From Mycobacterium syngnathidarum (GTDB lineage: Bacteria; Actinomycetota; Actinomycetes; Mycobacteriales; Mycobacteriaceae), in the NCBI RefSeq assembly GCF_001942625.1, contig NZ_MLCL01000033.1, positions 124,001-188,000 of the forward strand: a stretch of DNA of 64,000 nucleotides, given 5' to 3'. A model generated the notes under the pieces. That model was given only the letters and a program-made list of their open reading frames with translations, had not been told where the DNA came from and did not search any database. Shown here piece by piece: positions 39,352 through 54,025 of this stretch; within the stretch, counting starts at the first letter, position 1; each line of letters begins with the position of its first letter. A program made the position numbers and the translations under genes.

Positions 39352-40163
39352 AAATGCGTCGGACGGCTGAGGGCTCTGCGTCGAGTCCAGCTTCGGTGGG
39401 AACACCGAAGCCGGTCACCGATGTCGTGCCGGTCTCCGACGGGCACACTCGGCGCGCGATCATCCATCTGCTGCTCGAGGGGCCCATCACGGCCGGGCAG
39501 ATCGGTGAGCGGCTCGGCATCTCGGCTGCCGGCGTGCGTCGTCACCTCGATGCCCTGATCGAAGCCGGTGATGCCCAGGCCAGTGCCGCGGCCGCGTGGC
39601 AGCACAACGGCCGGGGTCGCCCGGCCAAACGCTATCGGCTCACGGCAGCGGGACGTGCCAAGCTCGGGCATACCTACGACGACCTCGCGGTTGCCGCGAT
39701 TCGGCAACTGCGCGAGATCGGCGGCAAGGATGCCGTGCGGACTTTCGCGCGGCGGCGCATGGACACCATCCTGGCCGGGGTCACCGAGGGATCCGGCAGC
39801 GTCGCCGACACTGCCGAGCGCGTCGCAGACGCGCTGACCCGGGCCGGATACGCCACCACCACGACACCGGTGGACGGTCCGATTCACGGGGTACAGATCT
39901 GCCAGCACCACTGTCCGGTGTCGCACGTCGCCGAGGAATTCCCGGAGTTGTGCGAGACGGAGAGTGAGGCGTTCGCCGAGATTCTGGGCACCCACGTGCA
40001 ACGCCTGGCCACCATCGTCAACGGTGACTGTGCCTGCACCACCCATGTCCCACTCGACGTGGACGGCGTCGGGGTAGAGACAACCACAGACAGTGCAACG
40101 GAAGTTCGGGGCACAGCCCGCGCCCGGACGACCGCAACGATAAAACAAGGAGCGGCGAAATGA
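39348..40163 (+). CDS. sufR: Fe-S cluster-binding repressor SufR
   Basis: 271 aa from GTG 39348; ATG 39354 is possible. Winged helix at about residues 28-95 ([20 protein letters not shown], then [16 protein letters not shown]). The C-terminal half has the cysteine set for an iron-sulfur cluster: [22 protein letters not shown] and GDCACTTH. It senses cluster supply and represses the SUF operon (known for Rv1460 and cyanobacterial SufR). The stop overlaps the sufB ATG by 4 bp. Confidence 0.93.
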   Translation: MKMRRTAEGSASSPASVGTPKPVTDVVPVSDGHTRRAIIHLLLEGPITAGQIGERLGISAAGVRRHLDALIEAGDAQASAAAAWQHNGRGRPAKRYRLTAAGRAKLGHTYDDLAVAAIRQLREIGGKDAVRTFARRRMDTILAGVTEGSGSVADTAERVADALTRAGYATTTTPVDGPIHGVQICQHHCPVSHVAEEFPELCETESEAFAEILGTHVQRLATIVNGDCACTTHVPLDVDGVGVETTTDSATEVRGTARARTTATIKQGAAK

Positions 40164-41590
40164 CCATCACGCCCGAAACGCCATTGACCCAGGAAGAGAC
40201 CATCGCGTCGCTGGGTAACTACGGCTACGGCTGGTCGGACTCCGATGTCGCCGGCGCGAGTGCGCAGCGGGGTCTTTCCGAAGCCGTCGTGCGTGACATC
40301 TCGGCCAAGAAGAACGAGCCGGAATGGATGCTGGAGACCCGGCTGCGGGCGCTGCGCACCTTCGACAAGAAGCCGATGCCGCATTGGGGTTCCAACCTCG
40401 AGGGCATCGACTTCGACAACATCAAGTACTTCGTGCGCTCCACCGAGAAGCAGGCGGCTTCCTGGGAGGAGCTGCCCGAGGACATTCGCAATACCTATGA
40501 CCGCCTTGGCATTCCGGAAGCCGAGAAGCAGCGCCTGGTGGCCGGTGTCGCGGCCCAGTACGAATCCGAGGTGGTGTACCACCAGATCCGCGAGGACCTT
40601 GAGGCCCAGGGGGTCATCTTCCTGGACACGGACTCGGGCCTGCGTGAGTACCCGGAGATCTTCAAGGAGCACTTCGGCACCGTGATCCCCGCGGGGGACA
40701 ACAAGTTCTCGGCGCTGAACACCGCGGTGTGGTCGGGCGGATCGTTCATCTATGTGCCGCCGGGCGTGCACGTCGACATCCCGCTGCAGGCCTACTTCCG
40801 GATCAACACCGAGAACATGGGCCAGTTCGAGCGGACCCTGATCATCGCCGACGAAGGTTCCTACGTGCACTACGTCGAGGGGTGTACCGCACCGATCTAC
40901 AAGTCGGATTCGCTGCACTCCGCGGTTGTCGAGATCGTGGTCAAGCCCGGTGCCCGGGTGCGCTACACCACGATCCAGAACTGGTCCAACAACGTCTACA
41001 ACCTGGTCACCAAGCGGGCCCGGGCCGAGGCCGGCGCCACCATGGAGTGGATCGACGGCAACATCGGTTCCAAGGTCACCATGAAGTACCCCGCGGTCTG
41101 GATGACCGGTGAGCACGCCAAGGGCGAGGTGCTCTCGGTGGCGTTCGCCGGTGAGGGGCAGCATCAGGACACCGGCGCCAAGATGCTGCACCTGGCACCG
41201 CACACGTCGAGCAACATCGTGTCCAAGTCGGTGGCGCGGGCCGGCGGACGGGCTTCCTACCGCGGCCTCGTTCAGGTGAACAAGGGTGCTCACGGCAGCC
41301 GTTCGAGTGTGAAATGCGATGCGCTGCTGGTCGACACGATCAGCCGCTCGGACACCTACCCGTATGTGGACATCCGTGAGGACGACGTCACGATGGGTCA
41401 CGAGGCCACGGTGTCCAAGGTCAGCGAAGATCAGCTCTTCTACCTGATGAGCCGTGGCCTGACCGAGGACGAGGCGATGGCGATGGTGGTGCGTGGCTTC
41501 GTCGAACCCATCGCCAAGGAACTGCCCATGGAATACGCGCTCGAGCTCAACCGGCTGATCGAGCTGCAGATGGAAGGCGCGGTCGGTTAA
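40160..41590 (+). CDS. sufB: Fe-S cluster assembly protein SufB
   Basis: 476 aa, uninterrupted; the M. tuberculosis homologue carries an intein and this one does not. Beta-helix core with [19 protein letters not shown] and [20 protein letters not shown]; the conserved cysteine of the EGCTAP motif and the C-terminal [17 protein letters not shown] are present. Scaffold of the SufBC2D complex on which clusters are built. Confidence 0.97.
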   Translation: MTITPETPLTQEETIASLGNYGYGWSDSDVAGASAQRGLSEAVVRDISAKKNEPEWMLETRLRALRTFDKKPMPHWGSNLEGIDFDNIKYFVRSTEKQAASWEELPEDIRNTYDRLGIPEAEKQRLVAGVAAQYESEVVYHQIREDLEAQGVIFLDTDSGLREYPEIFKEHFGTVIPAGDNKFSALNTAVWSGGSFIYVPPGVHVDIPLQAYFRINTENMGQFERTLIIADEGSYVHYVEGCTAPIYKSDSLHSAVVEIVVKPGARVRYTTIQNWSNNVYNLVTKRARAEAGATMEWIDGNIGSKVTMKYPAVWMTGEHAKGEVLSVAFAGEGQHQDTGAKMLHLAPHTSSNIVSKSVARAGGRASYRGLVQVNKGAHGSRSSVKCDALLVDTISRSDTYPYVDIREDDVTMGHEATVSKVSEDQLFYLMSRGLTEDEAMAMVVRGFVEPIAKELPMEYALELNRLIELQMEGAVG

Positions 41591-42811
41591 GTGGGTTCAA
41601 ATCTGACTGAAGCGGCCGAAAGCGCGGCCGCCAACTCCGGTTCGACATTGGCCGGGGCCAACAAGGGCGAGCTGTTCGCATCGTTCGACGTCAATGCGTT
41701 CGAAGTGCCCGGCGGTCGCGACGAGCTGTGGCGGTTCACCCCGCTCAAGCGGCTGCGTGGCCTGCATGACGGCTCCGCCGTCGCGAACGGCAGTGCCGGC
41801 ATCACCGTGACCGAGCGACCCGGCGTGAGCGTGGAGACTGTCGGCCGCGACGACAAGCGGCTCGGCGAGGGTGGTGTGCCCACCGATCGTGTTGCGGCCC
41901 AGGCCTATTCGTCGTTCGAAACGGCGACCGTGGTGACGGTCAAGCGCGACACCGAGGTAGCCGAGCCGATCGAGATCGTGGTCGACGGACCCGGCGAGCG
42001 CGTAGTGGGCTACGGGCACCTGCAGATTCGCGTCGAGGAGCTGTCTCGCGCGATCGTGGTCGTCGACCTGCGCGGCAGCGGAACCTACGCCGACAACGTC
42101 GAGATCATCGTCGGTGATTCGGCCGGCCTCGGATTGATCTGGATCGCGGACTGGGCCGACGACATGGTGCATGTCAGCGCCCACCACGCCAAGCTCGGCA
42201 AGGATGCGGTGCTCGGACACGTCAACGTCACCCTCGGTGGCGATGTCGTGCGCACTTCGGCCACCGTGCGCTTCACCGGGCCCGGCGGCGACGCGAAGAT
42301 GCTCGGCACCTATTTCGCCGACGACGGGCAGTTCTTCGAGTCGCGGTTGCTCGTCGACCACGCCCAGCCGCACTGTAAGTCCGACGTGCTCTACAAGGGT
42401 GCGCTGCAAGGCGATCCGGATTCGAAGAAGCCCGACGCGCACACCGTGTGGATCGGCGACGTGCTGATCCGCGCCGAAGCCACCGGCACCGACACCTTCG
42501 AGGTGAACCGCAACCTGGTGCTCACCGACGGTGCCCGCGCCGATTCGGTGCCCAACCTCGAAATCGAGACCGGCGAGATCGTCGGAGCCGGGCACGCCAG
42601 TGCCACCGGGCGTTTCGACGACGAGCAGTTGTTCTATCTGCGCGCCCGAGGCATTCCCGAGGATCAGGCCCGGCGCCTGGTCGTGCGCGGTTTCTTCAAC
42701 GAGATCATCGCCAAGATCGCCGTGCCCGAGGTGCGTGAGCGTCTGACCGCCGCCATAGAGCAAGAACTGCAAAAGAACGAACTTAACGAATCGGAAGCAT
42801 CGCACTCATGA
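41591..42811 (+). CDS. sufD: Fe-S cluster assembly protein SufD
   Basis: 406 aa from GTG directly after the sufB stop. Paralogue of SufB: the C-terminus has [20 protein letters not shown] and [13 protein letters not shown], and the conserved histidine is in HASATG. Partners SufB in the assembly complex. Overlaps sufC by 4 bp. Confidence 0.95.
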   Translation: MGSNLTEAAESAAANSGSTLAGANKGELFASFDVNAFEVPGGRDELWRFTPLKRLRGLHDGSAVANGSAGITVTERPGVSVETVGRDDKRLGEGGVPTDRVAAQAYSSFETATVVTVKRDTEVAEPIEIVVDGPGERVVGYGHLQIRVEELSRAIVVVDLRGSGTYADNVEIIVGDSAGLGLIWIADWADDMVHVSAHHAKLGKDAVLGHVNVTLGGDVVRTSATVRFTGPGGDAKMLGTYFADDGQFFESRLLVDHAQPHCKSDVLYKGALQGDPDSKKPDAHTVWIGDVLIRAEATGTDTFEVNRNLVLTDGARADSVPNLEIETGEIVGAGHASATGRFDDEQLFYLRARGIPEDQARRLVVRGFFNEIIAKIAVPEVRERLTAAIEQELQKNELNESEASHS

Positions 42812-43581
42812 CCACTCTGGAAATCAAGGACCTGCACGTCTCGGTCAATGCCGCCGAAGGCGCCGAGAACACCGAAATCCCTATCTTGAAGGGCGTCGAC
42901 CTCACCGTGAAGTCGGGGGAGACCCACGCCGTGATGGGTCCCAACGGCTCGGGCAAGTCGACGTTGTCCTACGCGATCGCCGGACATCCCAAGTACACCG
43001 TCACCTCCGGGTCGATCACCCTCGACGGGCAGGACGTCCTGGAGATGAGCATCGACGAGCGGGCGCGGGCGGGCCTTTTCCTGGCCATGCAGTACCCGGT
43101 CGAGGTGCCCGGGGTGTCGATGTCGAACTTCTTGCGTACGGCGGCCACGGCGGTTCGCGGCGAGGCCCCGAAGCTGCGGCACTGGGTCAAGGAAGTCAAG
43201 GCCGCGATGGACGATCTGGACATCGATCAGGCGTTCGGTGAGCGCAGTGTCAACGAGGGCTTCTCCGGCGGTGAGAAGAAGCGCCACGAGATCCTGCAGC
43301 TGGGTCTGCTCAAGCCGAAGATCGCGATCCTCGACGAGACCGACTCGGGCCTGGACGTCGATGCGCTGCGCATCGTGAGCGAGGGCGTCAACCGCTATGC
43401 CGAAGCCGAGCACGGCGGCATCCTGCTGATCACCCACTACACCCGCATCCTGCGCTACATCCGTCCACAGTTCGTGCACGTGTTCGTGGGCGGGCGCATC
43501 GTGGAATCGGGCGGGCCGGAACTCGCCGACGAGCTCGAAGAGAACGGATACGTGCGCTTCACGCAGGCGGTCGGAGCCTGA
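42808..43581 (+). CDS. sufC: Fe-S cluster assembly ATPase SufC
   Basis: 257 aa. Walker [11 protein letters not shown], SufC-type Q-loop [18 protein letters not shown], signature [10 protein letters not shown], Walker [15 protein letters not shown]. The ETDSGLD variant of Walker B is characteristic of SufC. Soluble ATPase that drives conformational change in SufBC2D. Confidence 0.96.
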   Translation: MTTLEIKDLHVSVNAAEGAENTEIPILKGVDLTVKSGETHAVMGPNGSGKSTLSYAIAGHPKYTVTSGSITLDGQDVLEMSIDERARAGLFLAMQYPVEVPGVSMSNFLRTAATAVRGEAPKLRHWVKEVKAAMDDLDIDQAFGERSVNEGFSGGEKKRHEILQLGLLKPKIAILDETDSGLDVDALRIVSEGVNRYAEAEHGGILLITHYTRILRYIRPQFVHVFVGGRIVESGGPELADELEENGYVRFTQAVGA

Positions 43582-45313
<1,732 letters not shown>

Positions 45314-45317
<4 letters not shown>

Positions 45318-45694
45318 GTGACGTACCGGCGGACACGAGCGCAGCGAGCGGGGAAGTCTCCGGGGCCTCAGAGGAACTGCTGGCCGACGTAGAGGAAGCC
45401 ATGCGCGACGTGGTGGATCCCGAGTTGGGCATCAACGTCGTCGACCTCGGTCTGGTTTACGGCCTCGACGTCGAACAGGGCGATGAAGGCGCCGTCGCGC
45501 TGATCGACATGACGCTCACCTCGGCGGCCTGCCCGCTGACCGACGTGATCGAGGACCAGTCGCGTACCGCATTGGTGGGCGCGGGCCTGGTCAACGAGAT
45601 CAAGATCAACTGGGTCTGGAACCCGCCGTGGGGCCCGGACAAGATCACCGACGACGGCCGTGAGCAATTGCGCGCCCTCGGTTTCACCGTCTGA
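45314..45694 (+). CDS. sufT: MIP18/DUF59 family protein SufT
   Basis: 126 aa. DUF59 fold with VVDPELGINVVDLGLVYG and the conserved cysteine motif TSAACPLTD, then WNPPWGPDKITDDG. A maturation factor in SUF operons that helps load clusters onto targets. Last gene of sufR-B-D-C-S-U-T, in which every junction but sufC-sufS overlaps or abuts. The first ~20 residues form a low-complexity linker. Confidence 0.9.
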
Positions 45695-45722
45695 GCCGCG
45701 CTGGGCGCCGCACAATAACCGT

Positions 45723-45893
45723 GTGATCACGGTTCCGGCATTCGTCTGGCGGAGCGACTCCGCGGGCCGGGCACTGATCATCGGCGCCGCCGTGGGCGCG
45801 GTGCTGGGCGTGCTGGGCTGGCTGGATTCCGGTTTCTGGTTCACGGGCGTGATCGTCCTGGTCATCGTGGGCACGTTCTACGGAAGAGGATGA
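45723..45893 (+). CDS. Small membrane protein, unknown
   Basis: 56 aa from GTG 45723 (MITVPAFVWRSDSAG). Two hydrophobic segments (about residues 18-33 and 37-52) joined by a WLDSGF turn form a helical hairpin. It ends TFYGRG. The frame has strong GC3 and lies 28 bp after sufT, so it may be on the SUF transcript. No family recognised. Confidence 0.55.
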   Translation: MITVPAFVWRSDSAGRALIIGAAVGAVLGVLGWLDSGFWFTGVIVLVIVGTFYGRG

Positions 45894-45930
45894 ATCGCGG
45901 TGCGAAGCGGCCAAGGCGGCGTGGTGCGCC

Positions 45931-46176
45931 GTGCCGGGCCAGCGGTCCGGAATCACTTGGGAATACGCGCAGACCCTGGCGAAGATTCCCGGGGTGAAAG
46001 CCGACCGAATGGTCCTCGGCTATGTCTGCCGTGAAGTCGGACGGGTCGACGCTGCCCGCGCCGCTGAACTGGTCCGGGCGACGGCCGAGAGCGGCGGGTG
46101 GGATGCCATCGCCCTCGACCATGCCATCTGGCGATTCGAGTCCAAGCGCCCATATCAACGGGATGTGCCGGCCTGA
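45931..46176 (+). pseudogene. C-terminal fragment of an HhH-type hypothetical protein
   Basis: 81 codons from GTG 45931; the same frame is open upstream (to about 45880) without a good start. The peptide VPGQRSGITWEYAQTLAKIPGV and the KADRMVLGYV and DHAIWRFES phrases resemble the C-terminus of actinobacterial proteins with a helix-hairpin-helix-like end, about 200 aa long. The N-terminal part is missing, so this is either a very short gene or a relic. It is followed by a strong hairpin. Confidence 0.4.
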
Positions 46177-46186
46177 CGGTGGTTGA

Positions 46187-46230
46187 GCGGCAGGCTTTCG
46201 GCGGCGTACACCCCGCCGAAAGCCTGCTGC
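46187..46230. terminator. Strong hairpin terminator
   Basis: Perfect 15-bp arms 46190-46204 and 46213-46227 around an 8-base loop, extendable by three more pairs including one G-T. No T-run follows, which is common for mycobacterial terminators. It separates the SUF-side transcript from trxA. Confidence 0.7.
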
Positions 46231-46289
46231 CGGCTTCTACAGGCCATATGGTGGGGAACAGGCCGCTACGCCCCGACGTTAGGAAAAGT

Positions 46290-46664
46290 GTGAGTACGCA
46301 AGACATCACCGCAGATCAGTTCAATGACATCGTCAACGGCAACGAGATCGTGCTGGTGGATTTCTGGGCGTCATGGTGTGGGCCGTGCCGCGCGTTTGCG
46401 CCGACGTTCAAGGCTGCCTCCGAGCAGCACCCCGACGTCGTCTTCGCCAAGGTGGACACCGAGGCCGAGCAGGGGCTCGCCGCGGCGGCCGACATCAAGT
46501 CGATCCCCACCCTGATGGCGTTCAAGAAGGGCAAACTGGTCTTCAACCAGGCCGGAGCGCTGCCGCCGGCGGCCTTGGAGGATCTGGTTCAGAAGATCAG
46601 GGAGTTCGACATCGACGCCGCGATGAAGGCGCAGGCCGCGCAGGGCGACGCCGAACAGGTGTGA
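46290..46664 (+). CDS. trxA: Thioredoxin
   Basis: 124 aa from GTG 46290 with AGGAAAAGT directly upstream. Active site WCGPC at Cys30 and Cys33; the cis-proline is in SIPTLMAF. A C-terminal extension of about 15 residues is present as in Rv1470. Disulfide reductase. In M. tuberculosis trxB1 follows; here echA12 follows directly. Confidence 0.93.
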   Translation: MSTQDITADQFNDIVNGNEIVLVDFWASWCGPCRAFAPTFKAASEQHPDVVFAKVDTEAEQGLAAAADIKSIPTLMAFKKGKLVFNQAGALPPAALEDLVQKIREFDIDAAMKAQAAQGDAEQV

Positions 46665-46682
46665 TGACCGGCACGCGATAGC

Positions 46683-47513
46683 GTGCTGTCCGTGACTGCG
46701 CAGAACGAATTCGTCCTGGTCGACCGTGCGCGCCCGGACCTGGCCCTGGTAACCCTCAACCGCCCCGAGCGGATGAACTCGATGGCCTTCGATGTCATGG
46801 TGCCGCTCAAGGGCGTCCTGGAAGAGTTGCGCTACGACAACAGCGTGCGCGTCGTGGTGCTGACCGGAGCCGGTCGAGGTTTCTCCTCCGGGGCCGATCA
46901 CAAGTCGGCGGGATCGGTGCCGCACGTCGCCGGGCTGACCAGGCCGACGTACGCGCTGCGGTCGATGGAGATCCTCGACGATGTGATTCTCGCCCTACGG
47001 CGGCTGCACCAGCCGGTGATCGCCGCGGTGAACGGTGCGGCCATTGGCGGCGGCCTGTGCCTCGCCCTGGCTTGTGACGTCCGGGTCGCCGCCGAGGGCG
47101 CGTATTTCCGCGCCGCGGGGATCAACAACGGGCTTACCGCCAGTGAGCTGGGCTTGTCCTACCTGCTGCCGCGGGCCATCGGGTCGTCACGCGCGTTCGA
47201 GATCATGCTGACCGGCCGCGACGTCGACGCTCAGGAGGCCGAACGCATCGGTCTGGTGTCCAGCGTGGTGGCCGAGCACGCCCTCCTGGACACCTGCTAT
47301 GCAATGGCGGAACGCATGGCAGCGTTCTCCCGGCCGGGTATCGAGTTGACCAAGCGCACACTTTGGAGTGGACTGGACGCCGCTAGTCTGGAGGGGCACA
47401 TGCAGGCCGAGGGCCTGGGACAACTCTTTGTGCGCCTGCTCACCGCAAACTTCGAGGAAGCGGTTGCCGCGCGCGCGGAGAAGCGCCCCCCGGTCTTCAC
47501 CGACGAGCGCTAG
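46683..47513 (+). CDS. echA12: Enoyl-CoA hydratase/isomerase family protein
   Basis: 276 aa from GTG 46683; GTG 46692 (MTAQNEF) is an alternative. Crotonase fold: LNRPERMNSM, oxyanion segments GRGFSSGADH and NGAAIGGGLCLALACD. Of the two catalytic glutamates usual in hydratases, one position is NNGLTASELG with Glu available. Position and sequence fit EchA12 (Rv1472). The substrate is unknown. Confidence 0.87.
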   Translation: MLSVTAQNEFVLVDRARPDLALVTLNRPERMNSMAFDVMVPLKGVLEELRYDNSVRVVVLTGAGRGFSSGADHKSAGSVPHVAGLTRPTYALRSMEILDDVILALRRLHQPVIAAVNGAAIGGGLCLALACDVRVAAEGAYFRAAGINNGLTASELGLSYLLPRAIGSSRAFEIMLTGRDVDAQEAERIGLVSSVVAEHALLDTCYAMAERMAAFSRPGIELTKRTLWSGLDAASLEGHMQAEGLGQLFVRLLTANFEEAVAARAEKRPPVFTDER

Positions 47514-47526
47514 CGCGAGGAGCCGA
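47503..47526 (+). repeat. Diverged single copy of the tal-zwf repeat core
   Basis: These 24 bases match the repeat core beginning ATGAGCGCC at 20 of 24 positions and straddle the echA12 stop codon. The ATG is ACG here. May be a decayed copy, or a general feature of intercistronic sequence. Confidence 0.3.
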
Positions 47527-47588
47527 CCGGCACCACGAGAAGTAACCCACGACACGCCACCGCGACGAGAAAACAGGAGGACCGCAGC

Positions 47589-49217
47589 GTGATCACCGCA
47601 ACGGACCTGGAGGTCCGCGCCGGAGCGCGCACGCTGCTGTCCATCGAGGGCTCGGCGTTGCGGGTGCAGCCGGGCGACCGGATCGGCCTGGTCGGACGCA
47701 ACGGCGCAGGCAAGACCACGACGATGCGCATCCTGGCGGGGGAGGGCGAACCGTACGCGGGCACCATCACGAGCACGGGTGAGATCGGCTACCTGCCGCA
47801 GGACCCGCGTGAGGGCAATCTCGATGTGCTGGCCCGCGATCGTGTGCTGTCGGCTCGTGGCCTCGACACGCTGCTGGCCGACTTGGAGAAGCAGCAGGCG
47901 CTGATGGCCGAGGTGGCCGATGACGCTGCGCGGGACAAGGCGGTGCGCCGCTACGGGCAGTTGGAGGAACGGTTCTCGGCGCTCGGCGGGTATGCCGCCG
48001 AGAGCGAGGCCGGGCGCATCTGCGCGAGCCTCGGCCTGCCCGATCGGATCCTCACCCAGCCGCTGCGCACTCTGTCGGGTGGCCAGCGTCGGCGGGTGGA
48101 ACTCGCCCGCATCTTGTTCGCGGCGTCCGAGACGGGGTCCGGTTCGGCCACCACGTTGCTGCTCGACGAACCTACCAACCACCTCGACGCCGACTCGATC
48201 GGCTGGCTGCGGGACTTCCTGCACAACCACACCGGCGGCCTCGTCGTCATCAGTCACGATGTCGATCTGCTGGCCGAAGTCGTCAACCGGGTGTGGTTTC
48301 TCGATGCGGTTCGTGGTGAGGCCGATGTCTACAACATGGGTTGGCAGAAGTACCTCGATGCGCGCGCCACCGACGAGCAACGTCGCCGCCGCGAACGTGC
48401 CAATGCCGAGAAGAAGGCAGGTGCGTTGCGGGCTCAGGCCGCCAAAATGGGCGCCAAGGCCACCAAAGCCGTTGCCGCACAGAACATGTTGCGTCGTGCC
48501 GAGCGCATGATCGCTGAGCTCGATGCCGAGCGGGTGGCCGACAAGGTAGCCCGCATCAAGTTCCCCACCCCGGCCGCGTGCGGCAAAACCCCGCTGGTGG
48601 CCAAAGGGCTGACCAAGACGTACGGATCGTTGGAGATCTTCACGGGCGTGGATCTGGCCATCGACCGCGGTTCTCGGGTGGTGGTTCTCGGCCTCAACGG
48701 TGCGGGTAAGACGACCCTGCTGCGGCTGCTTGCAGGTGCCGAGAGCGCCGACGCCGGAGTTTTGGAACCCGGCCACGGCTGCAAGATCGGGTACTTCGCC
48801 CAGGAACACGACACCCTCGACAATGAGTCGACGGTGTGGGAGAACATCCGCCACGCCGCGCCCGACACCGGCGAACAGGATCTTCGAGGCCTGTTGGGCG
48901 CGTTCATGTTCACCGGCCCGCAGTTGGAACAGCCCGCGGGCACCCTGTCCGGTGGCGAGAAGACCCGCCTGGCGCTGGCCGGTCTGGTTGCGTCGACGGC
49001 CAATGTGTTGTTGCTCGACGAGCCGACCAACAACCTCGATCCAGCCTCGCGAGAGCAGGTTCTCGACGCGTTGCGCAGCTATCAGGGCGCCGTGGTGTTG
49101 GTCACCCACGATCCGGGTGCGGCCGAGGCTCTCGATCCCCAGCGTGTCGTGCTGCTTCCGGACGGCACAGAGGACTTCTGGTCCACCGAGTACCGGGACC
49201 TCATCGAGCTCGCCTGA
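47589..49217 (+). CDS. ABC-F family ATPase
   Basis: 542 aa from GTG with AGGAGG ten bases upstream. Two ATPase domains without membrane helices: first GRNGAGKTTTM / LSGGQRRRVELARILF, second GLNGAGKTTLL / LSGGEKTRLALAGLV, with Walker B LLLDEPTNHLD and LLLDEPTNNLD. The linker (about 255-300) is rich in Arg and Lys. ABC-F proteins act on ribosomes in translation or antibiotic protection; Rv1473 is the counterpart. Confidence 0.92.
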   Translation: MITATDLEVRAGARTLLSIEGSALRVQPGDRIGLVGRNGAGKTTTMRILAGEGEPYAGTITSTGEIGYLPQDPREGNLDVLARDRVLSARGLDTLLADLEKQQALMAEVADDAARDKAVRRYGQLEERFSALGGYAAESEAGRICASLGLPDRILTQPLRTLSGGQRRRVELARILFAASETGSGSATTLLLDEPTNHLDADSIGWLRDFLHNHTGGLVVISHDVDLLAEVVNRVWFLDAVRGEADVYNMGWQKYLDARATDEQRRRRERANAEKKAGALRAQAAKMGAKATKAVAAQNMLRRAERMIAELDAERVADKVARIKFPTPAACGKTPLVAKGLTKTYGSLEIFTGVDLAIDRGSRVVVLGLNGAGKTTLLRLLAGAESADAGVLEPGHGCKIGYFAQEHDTLDNESTVWENIRHAAPDTGEQDLRGLLGAFMFTGPQLEQPAGTLSGGEKTRLALAGLVASTANVLLLDEPTNNLDPASREQVLDALRSYQGAVVLVTHDPGAAEALDPQRVVLLPDGTEDFWSTEYRDLIELA

Positions 49218-49346
49218 TCGCGAATTCCCAAGAACCGTCGCATCTTCGAGAACGTCAATTTAAGACGTTGGACAAATCGCCCCGGCGGTGTGTGGGCGCT
49301 TCCTACTCTGGGTATGCGTCGGGGCATCACAAGCGGGGAGATGTCG

Positions 49347-49544
49347 ATGAGGGAAACTATGAACAAGAATCGCGGCGAACTGCTGGCTGAACTTCGCAAG
49401 GAGTACGAGGGGGGTGCCAGCATTCGATCGCTTGTGGCGAAGACCGGACGTTCGTACGGCTCGATTCACAGCTTGTTGCGGGAGTCAGGCACGACTATGC
49501 GCAGTCGCGGCGGCCCCAATCACCGCACCCGGTCAAGGGTGTGA
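49347..49544 (+). CDS. Small helix-turn-helix protein (Rv1473A-like)
   Basis: 65 aa from ATG 49347, with GGGGAG six bases upstream; ATG 49359 (MNKNRGELL) has GAGGGA nearby and is also possible. The body is one helix-turn-helix (AELRKEYEGGASIRSLVAK, then TGRSYGSIHSLLRESG) with a basic tail. Related small proteins are common in actinobacteria and presumed DNA-binding. Stands alone between the ABC-F gene and convergent acnR. Confidence 0.8.
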   Translation: MRETMNKNRGELLAELRKEYEGGASIRSLVAKTGRSYGSIHSLLRESGTTMRSRGGPNHRTRSRV

Positions 49545-49573
49545 CGGGCACAACCGCTGCGCGGTAGCCGAAT

Positions 49574-50152
49574 TCAACCGTCAGCCGCCGCCTGCTGGCG
49601 CACGCTGTCCTCGACGAGGTCCAGTACGGCCGTGAGGTTCTTCGGGTCCTCGCCGGAGGCGATCCTGGCCACCAGGCCATCGAGGACCAGATCGAGATAG
49701 ATGTGCAGGACCGCACTCGGCACATCGTCGCGGAGCCGTCCGGCCTGCTTCTGCCGGCGTAGGCGTTCGGTGATCGCGGCGTCCAACTCGGCCGACCGTT
49801 CCGCCCAACCTTGATGAAAGGCCGGATCGTTGCGTAACTTTCGGGCGATTTCGAGCCGGGTGGCCAGCCAGTCGAACTGTTCGGGTGCTGCGAGCATGTT
49901 CCGCATCACCTGGATCAAGCCTTCGCGGGCGGCCACGTCGGCCATCCGTTCGGCGTCCTCGCGAGCCAGCTCGAAGAACAAGGTGTCCTTGTCCTTGAAG
50001 TGGTGAAAGATTGCGCCGCGCGACAGCCCGATGGTTTCTTCGAGCCGCCGCACGGTCGCACTCTCGTAGCCGTACTGGCCGAAGCAGCGCCTGGCGCCGT
50101 CGAGAATCTGACGGCGCCGGGCGGCGAGATGGTCGTCGGTTACCCGCGGCAT
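49574..50152 (-). CDS. acnR: TetR family repressor of aconitase, AcnR-like
   Basis: 192 aa. Helix-turn-helix at about residues 10-55 (ILDGARRCFGQYGYESATV and GLSRGAIFHHFKDKDTLF). It lies 68 bp behind acn on the same strand, as acnR does in Corynebacterium glutamicum, where it represses acn. A site like the AcnR consensus occurs before acn (53108-53123). Confidence 0.87.
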   Translation of the reverse strand: MPRVTDDHLAARRRQILDGARRCFGQYGYESATVRRLEETIGLSRGAIFHHFKDKDTLFFELAREDAERMADVAAREGLIQVMRNMLAAPEQFDWLATRLEIARKLRNDPAFHQGWAERSAELDAAITERLRRQKQAGRLRDDVPSAVLHIYLDLVLDGLVARIASGEDPKNLTAVLDLVEDSVRQQAAADG

Positions 50153-50171
50153 TCAGACCACTCCTCGCGCG

Positions 50172-50187
50172 AGCGCCGGTTGGCGCT
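50172..50187 (-). terminator. Hairpin between acn and acnR
   Basis: AGCGCC and GGCGCT form a perfect 6-bp stem with a 4-base loop in the 68-bp gap. It could lower read-through from acn into acnR or stabilise the acn mRNA 3' end. Confidence 0.4.
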
Positions 50188-50220
50188 GTCCCTTACCTGC
50201 TTCGGTCAGTCTGGACAGAA

Positions 50221-53354
<3,134 letters not shown>

Positions 53355-53939
53355 GTGACCGGACCTCATGTCATCCCGTTCCTGCCGGCCTACATCCCGG
53401 TCGAGGTATGCGACACAGTCGGCATGGATCCGGCGCAACCCGACGGCGTGACCAAGTGCATGGCGGCCGTGCAGGCCGACGTGCGCGACGACGGGGTGAG
53501 CGCACCGCAGGCCGATGTCGAGGGCCTCCGGCAGGTCGTCAACGATGCCCGCCAGGAAGGCGTCGACCTCAAGGTCGTGGTGCTGCCGGCCAACCCCGCG
53601 ATCGATACGCCGTTGCGTGACATCGCTACCGAGGTCGGTGAGGCCAATCCGGGCGCGACCGTGCTCGCGTTGAGTCCGTCGTTCGCCGGTACCTACAGTC
53701 CGACCATCGACCGGGTGACTTTGGAAGCCGGACAAGACGTGGCCAAGACCGGTAATGCGGTTTTGTCGGCGAAGAATTTCGTGGGGGAGATTTCGACCCC
53801 GGACTTTCCCTGGACTGCGCTCGCAATCGTGCTGACGCTCGGCGTCGCCGCGGCGGCCGTGCTCACTCGCGTTCTTCAGGTGCGCAGCAAACGATTGGCC
53901 GGGTCAGGGGCCTCGAGCGTCGACTCTGCGGAGTCCTGA
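53355..53939 (+). CDS. Conserved membrane protein (Rv1476-like, DUF6676)
   Basis: 194 aa from GTG 53355 (MTGPHVIPFLPAYIPVEVC). A soluble N-domain of about 150 residues (DLKVVVLPANPAIDTPLRDIATEVG) is followed by one C-terminal helix (TALAIVLTLGVAAAAVLT) and a short basic tail. It lies just before ripA, as Rv1476 does. Function not established; it resembles the family of small anchored proteins that serve the cell wall. Confidence 0.75.
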   Translation: MTGPHVIPFLPAYIPVEVCDTVGMDPAQPDGVTKCMAAVQADVRDDGVSAPQADVEGLRQVVNDARQEGVDLKVVVLPANPAIDTPLRDIATEVGEANPGATVLALSPSFAGTYSPTIDRVTLEAGQDVAKTGNAVLSAKNFVGEISTPDFPWTALAIVLTLGVAAAAVLTRVLQVRSKRLAGSGASSVDSAES

Positions 53940-53987
53940 AAATCCTGTCGAACATTCGTTCGTAATACCGCTCAATATCACCAATTG

Positions 53988-54025
53988 GTCACACTATTCG
54001 CAATTACATTCTTGTAATTTGTGAC
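53988..54025. promoter_or_regulatory. Nested palindrome upstream of ripA
   Basis: Outer arms GTCACA (53988-53993) and TGTGAC (54020-54025) enclose inner arms AATTACA (54002-54008) and TGTAATT (54013-54019), loop TTCT. The region 53940-54110 is the most AT-rich stretch noticed in the window. Read on the minus strand, TCACA and TTACA recur with 7-base spacing, like repeats bound by MtrA, the known regulator of ripA. The assignment is inference. Confidence 0.5.

Noticed and set aside
40160..41590. Intein in sufB, as in M. tuberculosis
   Set aside because: The 476-aa product runs without interruption and has no splicing motifs.
45337..45358. ACGAGCGCAGCGAGC-type sequence in the sufT start as another copy of the repeat
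   Set aside because: It lies inside the coding N-terminus and matches the tal-zwf unit in only the first few bases.
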